From positions 372,001 through 436,000 of the forward strand of contig NZ_JAFRGN010000013.1 of NCBI RefSeq assembly GCF_017433805.1: a DNA stretch of 64,000 nucleotides. The letters run 5' to 3'. The DNA comes from Butyrivibrio sp. (GTDB lineage: Bacteria; Bacillota; Clostridia; Lachnospirales; Lachnospiraceae). The translations under genes were made by a program, and so were the position numbers. The notes under the pieces were generated by a model, which did not search any database, had not been told where the DNA came from, and worked only from the letters and a program-made list of their open reading frames with translations. Positions 44,558 through 54,497 of the stretch are shown one piece after another (positions within the stretch are counted from its first letter, which is position 1; each line of letters starts with the position of its first letter).

Positions 44558-44588
44558 GAGAAAAATTATAGAAAATATGAGGTTTTTA

Positions 44589-45440
44589 ATGACAATGGGA
44601 AATGGTTTTCAAGACGATGAAAACGAGTATTCGTTAACTGTCAGTCAATTTGCGAAGTTGTGCGGTACAACTAGGGATACTCTTCGCCACTATTACGAGC
44701 AGGGGATCATTGCTCCCAAGGTTGATCCAGACAATGGATATCATTATTATTCTCCGGCGCAGATCAGTTCTTTTTTCTTTATCACAACCATGAGACAAGC
44801 CGGCTGTTCAATTCAGGAAATACGCTACATGATAGATTCTGGCTCCAAGGATGCCATTACCAGACTTGGCAACTCCAAGATACTTGATATGCAGAGAGAG
44901 CTCTTTTTAATAAACAAGAAAATAAGCGCTCTACACCTAGGCATGTGGATTCTTAATACCTGTGATGAACACGGCTTCAACAAGGTATTTGAAGACTTTA
45001 TTCCTGATATAAGCGTATCTTCAACACCAATAAAAGACAGTGATACTGCCTTTCATGTGGCTGATATCGCGGAAGATATTTCCATTCATCTGGCTAAAAC
45101 CGCTGGAGATGGCACTCTTTCAACCTTTCCAACTGGCGTGACCATGAGCTATGAGAATATGCGTAAAAAGCGCTACGTCTACAACAATGTAGTCAGTTTG
45201 TCTTTTCTTCCTGCTGACAACGAGACTTCCGTGCAGCTTCCCAGTAACAATGTGGTTGCCTGCTATCACGAACACGGTCAGTCTGATATAGATAAAATTT
45301 ACGAAAAAATGGTATCATATATGAGGAGACACGGACTCACCGCAGTCTCCGATCTATTCATCGTAAGTCTGATCAATCTGTACAACAAAGAAAAGCAGCA
45401 CACCTATTTTAAATATCTGTTTATATGCGTTTCCAAGTGA
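44589..45440 (+). CDS. MerR-family transcriptional regulator
   Basis: DNA-binding activator/repressor. The N-terminal winged helix is clear: YSLTVSQFAKLCGTTRDTLRHYYEQGI, then PDNGYHYYSPAQISSFFFI and a dimer helix. The C-terminal 150 residues (from about 120) resemble GyrI-like small-molecule-binding domains by their pattern of YVYNNVVSLSFLP and NVVACYHEHGQ, though not certainly. No Cys cluster for metal is evident. It lies divergent to acpP, with the 19-base-spacer promoter between them, so the fatty acid operon is the likely target and an acyl-CoA or related thioester a possible ligand. GAGG 6 bases before ATG 44589 sets the start. Confidence 0.9.
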   Translation: MTMGNGFQDDENEYSLTVSQFAKLCGTTRDTLRHYYEQGIIAPKVDPDNGYHYYSPAQISSFFFITTMRQAGCSIQEIRYMIDSGSKDAITRLGNSKILDMQRELFLINKKISALHLGMWILNTCDEHGFNKVFEDFIPDISVSSTPIKDSDTAFHVADIAEDISIHLAKTAGDGTLSTFPTGVTMSYENMRKKRYVYNNVVSLSFLPADNETSVQLPSNNVVACYHEHGQSDIDKIYEKMVSYMRRHGLTAVSDLFIVSLINLYNKEKQHTYFKYLFICVSK

Positions 45441-45518
45441 CATAGCGCGCACTTTGTTCGTATAGATATGTGGATAAGATGAAAATACTAATCAGTTGAT
45501 TTGGAGGGGAAATCACAG

Positions 45519-46322
45519 ATGGCAGAAATTAGCAAGGTAACAACAGACAGCTTTTCAATGAACTATTTTAAGTTCGGAACCGGCGACAAGCCTTTGGTTC
45601 TGATTCCAGGTCTTAGCATCCAGAGCGTAATGGGGGCAGCTAATACAGTTGAGGCTGAGTATTCAGCAAGGATCAAAGAATCTTTTACCGTTTATGTATT
45701 CGACAGGCGCGAGGAAATTCCAGAAAACTACTCTATTCACGAGATGGCAAGGGATACTGTAACAGCCATTGAGTCTCTTGGGTTAAAAGATATATGTCTT
45801 TTCGGAGCTTCACAGGGTGGCATGATTGCCATGGTAATCGCTATTGAGCATCCAGAACTGGTAAAAAAACTTATTCTTGGTTCAACTTCATCTCACATCA
45901 AAAAGGAGCAGTCCGCGGTACTTAAAAAATGGATTGAGCTTGCAGAGAAAAAGGATGCTCATACTCTTTATCAGAGCTTTGCCAAGGAAATATATCCTCC
46001 TGAAGTTTACGACGAATATAAGGAATACTTTGAAGATGTAGCAAACTCAGTTACCGCCAAAGAACTTGAGAAATTTACAATACTCGCCAAATCCATATTA
46101 GGCTTTGATATTTCAAAGGATGTATCCAAGATTCAGTGCCCTACTCTGGCAATTGGCGTATATGAGGACGCTGTTCTTGATTCAGATGCCACCATGGAAA
46201 TTGCAGAAAACCTTGATTACAGGCCAGACTTTAAGCTCTACATGTATATTGGCTATGGTCACGCTGCCTTTGACACAGCTCCCGACTACAGAGACAGGAT
46301 GTATGCTTTCCTTACTGAGTAA
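45519..46322 (+). CDS. Alpha/beta hydrolase
   Basis: Hydrolase of unknown substrate. The 267 residues have the fold's hallmarks: VLIPGLSIQSVMGA (oxyanion loop), nucleophile elbow LFGASQGGMIAMV (Ser near 97), an acidic residue in ECPTLAIGVYEDAVLDSDA-like strand 7 (seen as QCPTLAIGVYEDAV), and the catalytic His in GYGHAAFDT. GGAGGGG is 9 bases before ATG 45519. It follows the regulator on the same strand after 78 bases and ends at its own terminator. An esterase or thioesterase role is possible from context but not shown. Confidence 0.88.
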   Translation: MAEISKVTTDSFSMNYFKFGTGDKPLVLIPGLSIQSVMGAANTVEAEYSARIKESFTVYVFDRREEIPENYSIHEMARDTVTAIESLGLKDICLFGASQGGMIAMVIAIEHPELVKKLILGSTSSHIKKEQSAVLKKWIELAEKKDAHTLYQSFAKEIYPPEVYDEYKEYFEDVANSVTAKELEKFTILAKSILGFDISKDVSKIQCPTLAIGVYEDAVLDSDATMEIAENLDYRPDFKLYMYIGYGHAAFDTAPDYRDRMYAFLTE

Positions 46323-46338
46323 TATAGTGTAAAATTCT

Positions 46339-46382
46339 ATCCAAGGCTCATTGTTTATTCAATGTGAGTCTTGGATTTTTTA
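46339..46382 (+). terminator. Terminator of the hydrolase gene
   Basis: ATCCAAGGCTCA pairs with GTGAGTCTTGGAT (one mismatch) and is followed by TTTTTTATT. It lies just before rqcH. Confidence 0.85.
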
Positions 46383-46404
46383 TTATCTTTTTTGGAGAAA
46401 AGAA

Positions 46405-48219
46405 ATGGCATTTGATGGAATTACTATTGCGAATCTCACCAAGGATTTTAGTGACAGATTAACTGGTGGTCGTATTTACAAAATAGCACAGACAGAGAGC
46501 GACGAACTCTTCATTACAGTTAAGCTCTCCTTTGAAAACGCGGATAAATATGGTATCAAACAGGAAAAGATAGTTCTTTCTGCTGATGCTTCTCTTCCGC
46601 TTACATACCTTTCTGACGAGACCAAGCAGTCTCCTATGACAGCGCCTAACTTCTGCATGCTCCTTCGTAAGCACATTCAGAATGGCCGTATTATGTCTAT
46701 TACTCAGCCAGGTGGTCTTGAGAGAATCATCCGTTTTGAGGTTGAGCACCTTGATGAAATGGGCGATCTTCGTCACAAGGTTCTGCTCATTGAGATCATG
46801 GGTAAATACAGCAATATCATCTTCACAGATGAGAACAATATGATAATCGACAGTATCAAGCATATCCCAGCTTCTGTCAGCTCAGTAAGAGAAGTTTTAC
46901 CTGGACGCGAATACTTCATTCCATCTCAGGATAAGGCTAATCCGCTCACCACAACAGCTGACGAGTTTTCCAGCTGCGTTCTCAGTAAGGGAATGCCGCT
47001 TTTCAAGGCTATTTATTCAAGCTATACAGGCTTGTCTCCTATTATAGCTCAGGAAATCTGTTATAGGAGCGGTGTTGATGCAGATAAGTCCGCCATTGCT
47101 CTTGATACTTCTGAGTCAATCGCTGTATATAGAGCCTTTAGTGATGTAATGGACCTTGTTAAAAATGGACAGTTCACTCCAGTGGTTGTATATGAGGATG
47201 ATGCTCCCAAGGAATATGCTTCTATTCCGCTGACCTTGTACGGAATGTCTTCAAATGCAGAAAATGCTACTGATACAAACTCTGAACATCATTCCTTCAA
47301 GGAATATGACAGCATTTCAGAGCTTCTCCAGAATTACTACGCTGAAAAAAATGTTGTCACAAGGATACGTCAAAAGTCAGTTGACCTTCGTAAGATTGTC
47401 CAGACTTCCCTTGAGAGAAACGTCCGCAAATACGAGCTCCAGCTCAAGCAGATGTCCGACAGTGAAAAGAAGGATAAATACAGAGTTTACGGCGAACTTC
47501 TTACTGTATATGGCTACAGCGCAGAGCCAGGTGCCGAGAAGATAACAGTCAATGACTATAACACAGGCAAGGACGTGACCATCACCCTTGATCCTACTCT
47601 CACGCCTTCACAGAATGCCAAGAAGTACTTTGACAAATATACCAAGCTGAAAAGAACTGCTGAGGCCCTCGAGGAACAGATGAAAGAGACCAAGGAAGCA
47701 ATCAATCAGCTTGAATCCATTCAGACAGCACTTGAAATTGCCCAGAAGGAAGCAGACCTTGCTCAGATCAAACAGGAACTTGCTGACAGTGGTTATATCA
47801 AATCACATCCTACAGGCAAAAATGGCCACAAGGAGAAAATTACAAGTAAGCCATTCCACTACCTTTCAAGTGATGGCTTCGACATCTACGTAGGCAAGAA
47901 CAACATCCAAAATGATGAGCTCACCTTCAAGACAGCCAATGGCGGTGACTGGTGGTTCCACGCCAAGAAGATTCCAGGCTCTCACGTTGTCCTGATCACA
48001 GGCGGGAAAGAAGTTCCAGACAGAGCCTTCGAAGAAGCTGCAGCACTCGCAGCCTTCTACTCCAAGGGCAAGATGCAGGAAAAAGTCGAGATCGACTACG
48101 TCATGAGAAAAGAAGTTAAAAAGCCAGGCGGAGCAAAACCAGGCTTCGTAGTTTACTACACCAACTACTCAATGGCTATTTCGCCGGATATTTCTGCATT
48201 AAAGCTTATAAGTGACTAA
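46405..48219 (+). CDS. rqcH: RqcH (NFACT family) ribosome quality control factor
   Basis: Binds stalled 50S-peptidyl-tRNA complexes and recruits tRNA-Ala to add C-terminal alanine tails that mark peptides for decay. The 604 residues hold NFACT-N (AFDGITIANLTKDFSDRLTGG), central helices forming a long coiled coil (about 350-470) and the NFACT-R domain with PFHYLSSDGFDIYVGKNN and GGDWWFHAKKIPGSHVVL. The start ATG 46405 has GGAG 7 bases upstream; longer frames are not needed. Together with tmRNA/SmpB/RNase R in this window it gives two rescue pathways. Confidence 0.95.
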   Translation: MAFDGITIANLTKDFSDRLTGGRIYKIAQTESDELFITVKLSFENADKYGIKQEKIVLSADASLPLTYLSDETKQSPMTAPNFCMLLRKHIQNGRIMSITQPGGLERIIRFEVEHLDEMGDLRHKVLLIEIMGKYSNIIFTDENNMIIDSIKHIPASVSSVREVLPGREYFIPSQDKANPLTTTADEFSSCVLSKGMPLFKAIYSSYTGLSPIIAQEICYRSGVDADKSAIALDTSESIAVYRAFSDVMDLVKNGQFTPVVVYEDDAPKEYASIPLTLYGMSSNAENATDTNSEHHSFKEYDSISELLQNYYAEKNVVTRIRQKSVDLRKIVQTSLERNVRKYELQLKQMSDSEKKDKYRVYGELLTVYGYSAEPGAEKITVNDYNTGKDVTITLDPTLTPSQNAKKYFDKYTKLKRTAEALEEQMKETKEAINQLESIQTALEIAQKEADLAQIKQELADSGYIKSHPTGKNGHKEKITSKPFHYLSSDGFDIYVGKNNIQNDELTFKTANGGDWWFHAKKIPGSHVVLITGGKEVPDRAFEEAAALAAFYSKGKMQEKVEIDYVMRKEVKKPGGAKPGFVVYYTNYSMAISPDISALKLISD

Positions 48220-48231
48220 TAATGACTAATA

Positions 48232-48280
48232 TAAAAAAGATACCAATGGAATTCAGATCCACTGGTATCTTTTCTTTTTA
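48232..48280. terminator. Bidirectional terminator
   Basis: AAAAGATACCA/TGGTATCTTTT with an inner TGGA/TCCA pair, followed by CTTTTT on the plus strand and TTTTTTAT on the minus strand. It separates the convergent rqcH and ABC exporter genes. Confidence 0.85.
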
Positions 48281-48319
48281 TGTAAGATTTTATTCTTCTA
48301 TTTGATGATCAGTATTGCA

Positions 48320-50053
48320 TCAGATTCCACCAAGCTGCATACGATAATACTTCTCATACAGTCCGCCAAGCTTGATAAGTTCTTTGTGATTGCCTCTTTC
48401 CTTGATTCCATCCTCATCCAGAACAATGATCTCATCTGCGCCCAGAATAGTTGAAAGTCTGTGAGCTATGGTGATAGTAGTTCTGCCATATGACAGCTTA
48501 TCAAGGCTCTCCTGAATATAGCGCTCACTCTCGTTATCAAGAGCACTTGTGGCTTCATCAAGGATAAGGATTGGAGGGTTCTTAAGGAATACTCTGGCAA
48601 TGGCAATTCTCTGCTTCTGACCGCCGGATAGTCTTGCTCCTCTCTCACCAACCTGTGTATCAAAGCCATTAGGAAGGCTTTCAATGAACTCGAGAAGATC
48701 AGCGTTTCTCGCAGCTTCTACGATTTCATCCATTGTTGCATCAAGCTTACCGTAGGCGATATTCTCTTTTACCGTACCATTAAAAAGATATACATCCTGC
48801 TGAACAATACCAATATATGATCTAAGTGATTTCTGAGTTACGTCCCTGATGTCAGTTCCATCAATCTTAACGCTTCCACCTGTTACGTCATAGAACCTTG
48901 GAAGCAGCGAGCACAGCGTTGTCTTACCGCCACCTGATGGGCCAACAATTGCAACAGATTTGCCTGCATCAACATGAAGATTGATATTAGACAGGACTGC
49001 CTCGCCGTTCTCGTATGAGAATGATACATCTTCATAGTCGATAACGCCCTTAACATCCTTAAGCTCTCCAGCGCCCTCTTTATCTACGATTGCAGGCTCA
49101 GTTTCTACAACTTCCCTGAATCTCTCAAAGCCTGCAAGGCCCTTCTGGAGCTGCTCTGTGAACTCAACCAGAACGTTAACAGGATTTATGAAAATATTGA
49201 TATACAGCGCATAGATAGCAAGGTCTTCACCTGTCATCTGGCCCTTGGCAATAAAGAAGCCACCAGCCACGAGAACTGTAATAAACATAAGTCCTTCAAA
49301 GAAGTTATTACCTGAATTAAAGATTCCCATCTGTCTGTAATTGGCCTGTTTGGAATCAAGGAATGCCAGATTGCTGTTATCAAACTTCTCTCTTTCTATA
49401 TCCTCGCCAGTAAAAGACTTAACGACGCGGATTCCGCCAAGTGTGTCCTGAAGAGATGAGTTAATTCCGGCTATCTTTTTCCTGTTATCCCTAAAGGTAA
49501 CTCTCATTCTCTTATTCTGGCCTATTGCAAAGAATGCCATACAGATGACAACAGCCACAAGGCAAAGAGTCATAGGAACATTGATTCTCATTAGGAGTAT
49601 AAATGAGCCAAGAATCTTAACTACAGAAATAAATATATTCTCAGGACCATGGTGAGCCAGCTCAGATATATCAAAGAGATCAGAAACCAGCTTACTCATC
49701 ATTTCGCCAGTGTTGTGAGAATCATAGTAAGAAAAAGAAAAGTCCTCAAACTTATCAAAGAGCTCTCTTCTCATACCAGATTCCATCTTAGCTCCCATCA
49801 TATGTCCCTGATAGGTTACGTACCATCTGCAAAATGATCTGACAGCGTACATCACTATAAGGCCAAGGGCTATAATACCAAGTCTTTTTAGGATAACTTC
49901 AGGTGCCTCAAGGAAAAGTGTTGATCTCAGTATCCTTAGAAACTGAGGAAATGCCAGATCAATAATAGAAAGTATTGATGCGCATAAAAGATCTAACAGG
50001 AATACTCCCATATATGGTTTATAGTAAGGCAAAAACTTCTTAACCAGCTGCAT
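48320..50053 (-). CDS. ABC exporter (fused membrane and ATPase domains)
   Basis: Half-transporter of the MsbA/LmrA type, likely exporting drugs or lipids as a dimer. Six membrane helices (to about residue 310) are followed by the ATPase: GPSGGGKTTLCSLLPR, VQQDVYLFNGTVKENI, LSGGQKQRIAIARVFLKNP, ILILDEATSALDNESE and ITIAHRLST. The 577 residues are normal. The start is ATG 50051-50053 with AAGGAG 7 bases upstream; it overlaps the upstream MATE gene by 14 bases, so the two exporters are coupled. Confidence 0.93.
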   Translation of the reverse strand: MQLVKKFLPYYKPYMGVFLLDLLCASILSIIDLAFPQFLRILRSTLFLEAPEVILKRLGIIALGLIVMYAVRSFCRWYVTYQGHMMGAKMESGMRRELFDKFEDFSFSYYDSHNTGEMMSKLVSDLFDISELAHHGPENIFISVVKILGSFILLMRINVPMTLCLVAVVICMAFFAIGQNKRMRVTFRDNRKKIAGINSSLQDTLGGIRVVKSFTGEDIEREKFDNSNLAFLDSKQANYRQMGIFNSGNNFFEGLMFITVLVAGGFFIAKGQMTGEDLAIYALYINIFINPVNVLVEFTEQLQKGLAGFERFREVVETEPAIVDKEGAGELKDVKGVIDYEDVSFSYENGEAVLSNINLHVDAGKSVAIVGPSGGGKTTLCSLLPRFYDVTGGSVKIDGTDIRDVTQKSLRSYIGIVQQDVYLFNGTVKENIAYGKLDATMDEIVEAARNADLLEFIESLPNGFDTQVGERGARLSGGQKQRIAIARVFLKNPPILILDEATSALDNESERYIQESLDKLSYGRTTITIAHRLSTILGADEIIVLDEDGIKERGNHKELIKLGGLYEKYYRMQLGGI

Positions 50054-51422
50054 TTTCACTCTCCTTAGCTTTATTATTCCATAATATCAAACGAATCAGG
50101 AACAGAATTCCTCTTACGCATAATTCAGTGCACATGGCAATCCATGCGCCTTTAAGTCCAAATCTTGAACCAAGATACCATGCAAGTGGGATTCTGACAC
50201 ACCACACACTAGCAAGATTAAGTACACTTGATAAAAGTGTCTCTCCTGCTCCTCTGAATACGCCGGCAGAAACAATAGCTGCGCCGTAAAAGGCTTCAGC
50301 AAAGGCTTCGATCCTAAGTATCTCTGTGCCAAGAACTCTGATCTCAGCATCAGGTGATAAGATGCTGATCATCTGAGGTGCAAAGAGCCACATGAGAAAT
50401 CCGCTAAAGCCCATAACAAGCATACCAAGAATTACCGCCATCCAGCCAAGTCTTTTGGCTTCATCTCGTCTTCTTGCTCCAATGCACTGTCCAACTATAG
50501 TTGTGGCAGCAACGCCTATTCCAAAGCCCGGCATATAACAAAGGCTCTCTGCTGTTATGGAAAAAGAATTAGCTGCTACTGATACTGTGCCATACTGAGA
50601 TACGATTCTTGTAAAAGCAACGTAGGCAAAGCCCATGATTATATTATCTATAGCAACAGGAACTGCAATTTTAAGAGCATTAGGTATTTCTTTATACAAG
50701 AATTCTGAAAATCCAGTTCTGACCTTGTCCTGTCTCCCCACCAGATAAAGAGAAGGCGTCTTAACAAGCAGAATATACATCATTATAAAAGAAATGATCA
50801 CTATAGAAATAGATGTTCCAAGGGCTGCGCCCACAACTCCCAAAATAGGGATAAGAATCGCATTAAACAGAACATCAAGTCCGCACATGATAACACTTAA
50901 GATGCTGGGAACCCTAATGTTTCCACTAGACTGTATCATTCCCTGAGACACATAGAGCATCTCGTGAATTGGAATAGTCAGGGCATATACAAGAAAATAA
51001 TTAGAAGCATCTCTCCTTATAGCCACATCTCCGCCCATCCAGGTTGGAAGATATCCACTAATTGTAACGCATACAGCCATGAGAACTAGTCCAAAGCCAA
51101 GTACGCAAACAAGTCCCCATTTAACTATTACTCTGGCTCCTGCTTCATCATTAGCTCCTATTCTGTGAGCAACGCTAACAGTAAAGCCCATACTGGCCGC
51201 TGTCATAAGACCGCCAATAAGCCATGTGGTACTGGTCACAAGTCCAATAGCCGCTGAAGCATTTGCTCCCATGTGACCTACCATGGAGGCATCTATATAT
51301 TGCATTATTACTGATGAAAGCTGTGCCAGAATAGCTGGAAGAGAAAGTCTTATTATCAGTATGATTTCCTCTCGAAGTGATAACTTCTCTCCGTTCCTGA
51401 TAGCTGCAAGTTGATCGTTCAT
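50040..51422 (-). CDS. MATE-family efflux transporter
   Basis: Sodium- or proton-driven multidrug exporter. The 460 residues have about 12 hydrophobic helices in two halves. SLPAILAQLSSVIMQYIDASMVGHMG and GLVTSTTWLIGGLMTA are typical of the first half; TTIVGQCIGARRRDEAKRLGW of the second. GGAG lies 5 bases before the ATG. It is transcribed with the downstream ABC exporter. Confidence 0.93.
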   Translation of the reverse strand: MNDQLAAIRNGEKLSLREEIILIIRLSLPAILAQLSSVIMQYIDASMVGHMGANASAAIGLVTSTTWLIGGLMTAASMGFTVSVAHRIGANDEAGARVIVKWGLVCVLGFGLVLMAVCVTISGYLPTWMGGDVAIRRDASNYFLVYALTIPIHEMLYVSQGMIQSSGNIRVPSILSVIMCGLDVLFNAILIPILGVVGAALGTSISIVIISFIMMYILLVKTPSLYLVGRQDKVRTGFSEFLYKEIPNALKIAVPVAIDNIIMGFAYVAFTRIVSQYGTVSVAANSFSITAESLCYMPGFGIGVAATTIVGQCIGARRRDEAKRLGWMAVILGMLVMGFSGFLMWLFAPQMISILSPDAEIRVLGTEILRIEAFAEAFYGAAIVSAGVFRGAGETLLSSVLNLASVWCVRIPLAWYLGSRFGLKGAWIAMCTELCVRGILFLIRLILWNNKAKESENAAG

Positions 51423-51473
51423 TATAACTCCATAGATTCAATAATAATCGTGTTTCATCTAAATAGTTCATAG

Positions 51474-51514
51474 ACAAAAATCAGTGCCTTACTTGATCCA
51501 AGAAAGGCACTGAT
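51474..51514 (-). terminator. Terminator of the M42 peptidase gene
   Basis: On the minus strand ATCAGTGCCTT pairs with AAGGCACTGAT, with an inner CTTG/CAAG pair, followed by TTTTTG. It ends the flippase-peptidase unit. Confidence 0.88.
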
Positions 51515-51566
51515 ACATTTTACATTGCACACTATTTATTTGCAACAAGATTGATGAAATTTATCC

Positions 51567-52661
51567 TTAGATTGCGTACTGGATAAGAAGACGAAGTGTA
51601 TTTTCTGCTCCATCTCTGTGGCTACGCTCATAGCCATGAGATGCATAAACGCCAGCACCAATAAGTCCATGTTTAAGATCATTACCAGATCGAAGTGTAG
51701 CTTCTACGTCACTTCCGTAGTGTGGATAGATGTCTACTGCATAGTCAGCACCACTATCTACAGCTGCCTTGGTAAGCGCTTTAACAATCTCAAAGCTGTA
51801 AGGGCCACCACTGTCCTTGGCACATATAGATACCTGTTTCTCTGTGCAGGTAAGGCCTTCGCCTACACAACCCATATCTACAGAAATAGCCTCTGTGCAG
51901 CCCTCTGGAACACTGCCACAGCCGCCATGTCCAACTTCTTCATATACAGTAATGTGAGCATAAAGAGCTCTCTTAGGAGTAACCTTCTTTTCCTTGATGT
52001 ACTTGGCAAGTCCAAGAAGAATACCTACACTGAGCTTATCATCAAGGAATCTTGATTTGATGTAGCCAGTCTTGGTTACTCTTACGTTTGGCTCGAAGCA
52101 GACGATATCACCTACTGAGATGCCAAGCTTTTCTGTATCCTCTTTTGTCTTAACATCTTCATCAAGAACTACTTCACATGTATCCCATTTACGCTTGATA
52201 TCATCATAGTCACCATTAACATGTATTGAGGCGTTGTTGAGCTGGAATGTTCCTTCATAGATGCCATTGAACTTAGTCACTACTCTTACATTCTCAGTCT
52301 CTGCGTTGTTTGGATTCATACCACCAAGGTTAGTAAGCTGAAGTCTTCCATTCCCCTTGATTGTAGCAACCATTCCGCCAAGAGTATCAGTGTGAGCCTC
52401 AAGTAAAAGGCCATCCTTTTTATCCTTACCTGTAAGATCAACGATTACGCCGCCTTTATTAGTAAGGGTTGCCTTAAAGCCAAGCTTCTCGAACTCCTTT
52501 TTAACCCAGGCTGCAGCTTCCTCAGTGTAGCCAGTTGGTGAATCGATGTTAAGGAGCTTGGTTGTCTCCTCTACTATAAAGTCTGTGTATTTGGTAAGAT
52601 CAATCTTTTTTACTGTAGATGTCTTATTTGTTGTTTTACCTGCTGTTTTCTTCGCTGCCAT
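51567..52661 (-). CDS. M42-family metallopeptidase
   Basis: Cytoplasmic aminopeptidase with two metal ions. The 364 residues contain LLEAHTDTLGGMV (first metal His/Asp), KSRFLDDKLSVGILLGLA (bridging Asp), TVYEEVGHGG (catalytic Glu pair) and the C-terminal HGYERSHRDGAENT. The core matches the glutamyl/deblocking aminopeptidase family. A Lys/Thr-rich start (AAKKTAGKTTNKTSTVKK) precedes the core. Two starts are possible: ATG 52659-52661 with AAGGAA upstream, and ATG 52683-52685, which overlaps the flippase stop as ATGA. Confidence 0.92.
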   Translation of the reverse strand: MAAKKTAGKTTNKTSTVKKIDLTKYTDFIVEETTKLLNIDSPTGYTEEAAAWVKKEFEKLGFKATLTNKGGVIVDLTGKDKKDGLLLEAHTDTLGGMVATIKGNGRLQLTNLGGMNPNNAETENVRVVTKFNGIYEGTFQLNNASIHVNGDYDDIKRKWDTCEVVLDEDVKTKEDTEKLGISVGDIVCFEPNVRVTKTGYIKSRFLDDKLSVGILLGLAKYIKEKKVTPKRALYAHITVYEEVGHGGCGSVPEGCTEAISVDMGCVGEGLTCTEKQVSICAKDSGGPYSFEIVKALTKAAVDSGADYAVDIYPHYGSDVEATLRSGNDLKHGLIGAGVYASHGYERSHRDGAENTLRLLIQYAI

Positions 52662-52681
52662 ATTTATCTTTTCCTTTCTTA

Positions 52682-54400
52682 TCATTTCATAATCTTGAGC
52701 TTCTTCATAACATTAACAAGAAGGTAAGCCTTAGGAATTCTCCTGATCTCAGACTCAGAAGCTCCGCCAATCTTAACCAGCATTACAAAGTACACAATTA
52801 CTGCCACTACCATTGCAACCATAGCAGAAACAAGGTTAACAAAGTAATTTGTATACATATAATCCGCAAACTTAAGCTCCGCTGCCACTGTGCCAATACT
52901 CTGAATACGTCCAATTGAATAAGCAATAAAGCTTACAAGTACGTATGAAAGATATGCAAATGCTCCCATAACAACAGCTGCAATACCAGGAAGTACATAG
53001 GTCTTCTTGAAATTATTGCTAGTAGTTATGCTCTTCTTAAGTGACATACTGTTAAGAATACACATGAGAAGTGAGTAAACTATTGTAACTATGCAAAGAG
53101 CTGCTCCGCCAAGATCTGTAAATACCAAAAGCGCGCTAAGTACTACTGTCTGCACAATAAGAGCAAGGAACGCATTAACTACAGGTGTGTTAACCCTTCC
53201 TATTCCCTGAAGCACTGCATTGGAAATAGTTGAAAGCGAGTAAAACACTACAGTAATTGCAAGTATCTGGAGTAGATACGCAGCCTCTCCAATAGATGCT
53301 CTCTGTGGGAACAAAATCATGATAAATGGCTTGGCAAGGACAAAAAGTCCTACTGCACTTGGAATAGCAATGAGAAGGATTACCTTGGTAACCTTGGAAA
53401 TGGTCTCACTTGCTTTTTCCTTATCTCCCTTGGCCAAAAGAGCTGATACTTCTGGAAGCATTGCAGAAGCTGCTGCACTTGCAAGTGCTATAGGAAGGCT
53501 TGTGATAACCTTGGCTTTCCTTGCGTATATTCCATACATTGATGCCACCTGTGCTTCATCCACATGTCTCACATACATGAGGATTCTGGAAAACAGTGTA
53601 GCATTAAGTGATGATGACAGATTGTAAATTGCAGTACTAAGAATAAAAGGGGTTACGATCAAAATGATCATGCTGTAAATCTTTTTATCTGGCAGTACCT
53701 CATGCTGGTCTGAGTCAATTCTCTTATGAATCTCTTTTCTGTTAAAGAGATAGATATGAAGCATGAATAAAAGAGCTACCAGTACACCAGAGCCTGTACC
53801 AAGGGCGCTTCCTATAGCACCGTATACAGCTCTTTTGGACATATCCTGCGTTCCGGCAATTCCAGTGAGTATATAGGCTGCGCCAACACTGACAATTGCA
53901 TTAAAGACCTGCTCTAAGATCTGAGAAACAGATGATGGAACCATTGTCCTCTGGGCCTGGAAATAACCTCTTAATACTCCCAGAAATCCAAAAACAAAAA
54001 TAGTCGGAGCAAAGAATCTAAGGACTGTTGCTGCTCTTCCTGCTGCAAGAACATCAGCTCCAAGGAAAAGCAAAAGACTTCCTATAAGTCCAACTATTGT
54101 TACATAAACAAGAGCACATCTAAATATCCTCTGTGCTGTCTTAAACTCTCCTACAGCAAGCCTTGCAGAGATGATCTTGGACATAGCAGATGGAATACTG
54201 TACGAAGAGATCAAAAGAATGATCGTATAAATCTCGTAGGCAGTTCCATAGTAGCCGTTACCCTCATCCCCGATAATAGCCGCCAGAGGACTTCCATATA
54301 AAAGACCTATGATCTTACTGATAATTCCAGCAGCAGCCAGAATACCAGCATTCATCAAGAGGCTTTTTTTCATTTCTTTATTACCAATATTGTTATTCAT
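52682..54400 (-). CDS. MurJ/SpoVB-type lipid or polysaccharide flippase
   Basis: Multidrug/oligosaccharidyl-lipid/polysaccharide flippase superfamily, moving lipid-linked precursors across the membrane. The 572 residues have 14 hydrophobic segments. The N-terminus KKSLLMNAGILAAAGIISKIIG and FFAPTIFVFGFLGVLRGYFQAQRTM are typical of SpoVB/YtgP proteins. The role may be in cell wall or sporulation precursors. Two starts are possible, MNNNIG (54400) and MKKSLL nine codons later; neither has a strong ribosome site. It overlaps the peptidase gene start. Confidence 0.88.
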   Translation of the reverse strand: MNNNIGNKEMKKSLLMNAGILAAAGIISKIIGLLYGSPLAAIIGDEGNGYYGTAYEIYTIILLISSYSIPSAMSKIISARLAVGEFKTAQRIFRCALVYVTIVGLIGSLLLFLGADVLAAGRAATVLRFFAPTIFVFGFLGVLRGYFQAQRTMVPSSVSQILEQVFNAIVSVGAAYILTGIAGTQDMSKRAVYGAIGSALGTGSGVLVALLFMLHIYLFNRKEIHKRIDSDQHEVLPDKKIYSMIILIVTPFILSTAIYNLSSSLNATLFSRILMYVRHVDEAQVASMYGIYARKAKVITSLPIALASAAASAMLPEVSALLAKGDKEKASETISKVTKVILLIAIPSAVGLFVLAKPFIMILFPQRASIGEAAYLLQILAITVVFYSLSTISNAVLQGIGRVNTPVVNAFLALIVQTVVLSALLVFTDLGGAALCIVTIVYSLLMCILNSMSLKKSITTSNNFKKTYVLPGIAAVVMGAFAYLSYVLVSFIAYSIGRIQSIGTVAAELKFADYMYTNYFVNLVSAMVAMVVAVIVYFVMLVKIGGASESEIRRIPKAYLLVNVMKKLKIMK

Positions 54401-54451
54401 TACAAATCAACTTTCATATCATCAAGCATTACAGCTTGTATTATGATTCAC

Positions 54452-54483
54452 ATAAATAAAGGTGTCAACAGCCGTTGACACCT
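54452..54483 (-). terminator. Terminator of glgA
   Basis: On the minus strand AGGTGTCAA pairs perfectly with TTGACACCT around CGGCTG, followed by TTATTTATG. It lies 14 bases after the stop. Confidence 0.88.
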
Positions 54484-54497
54484 CAAATGTTTAATAA

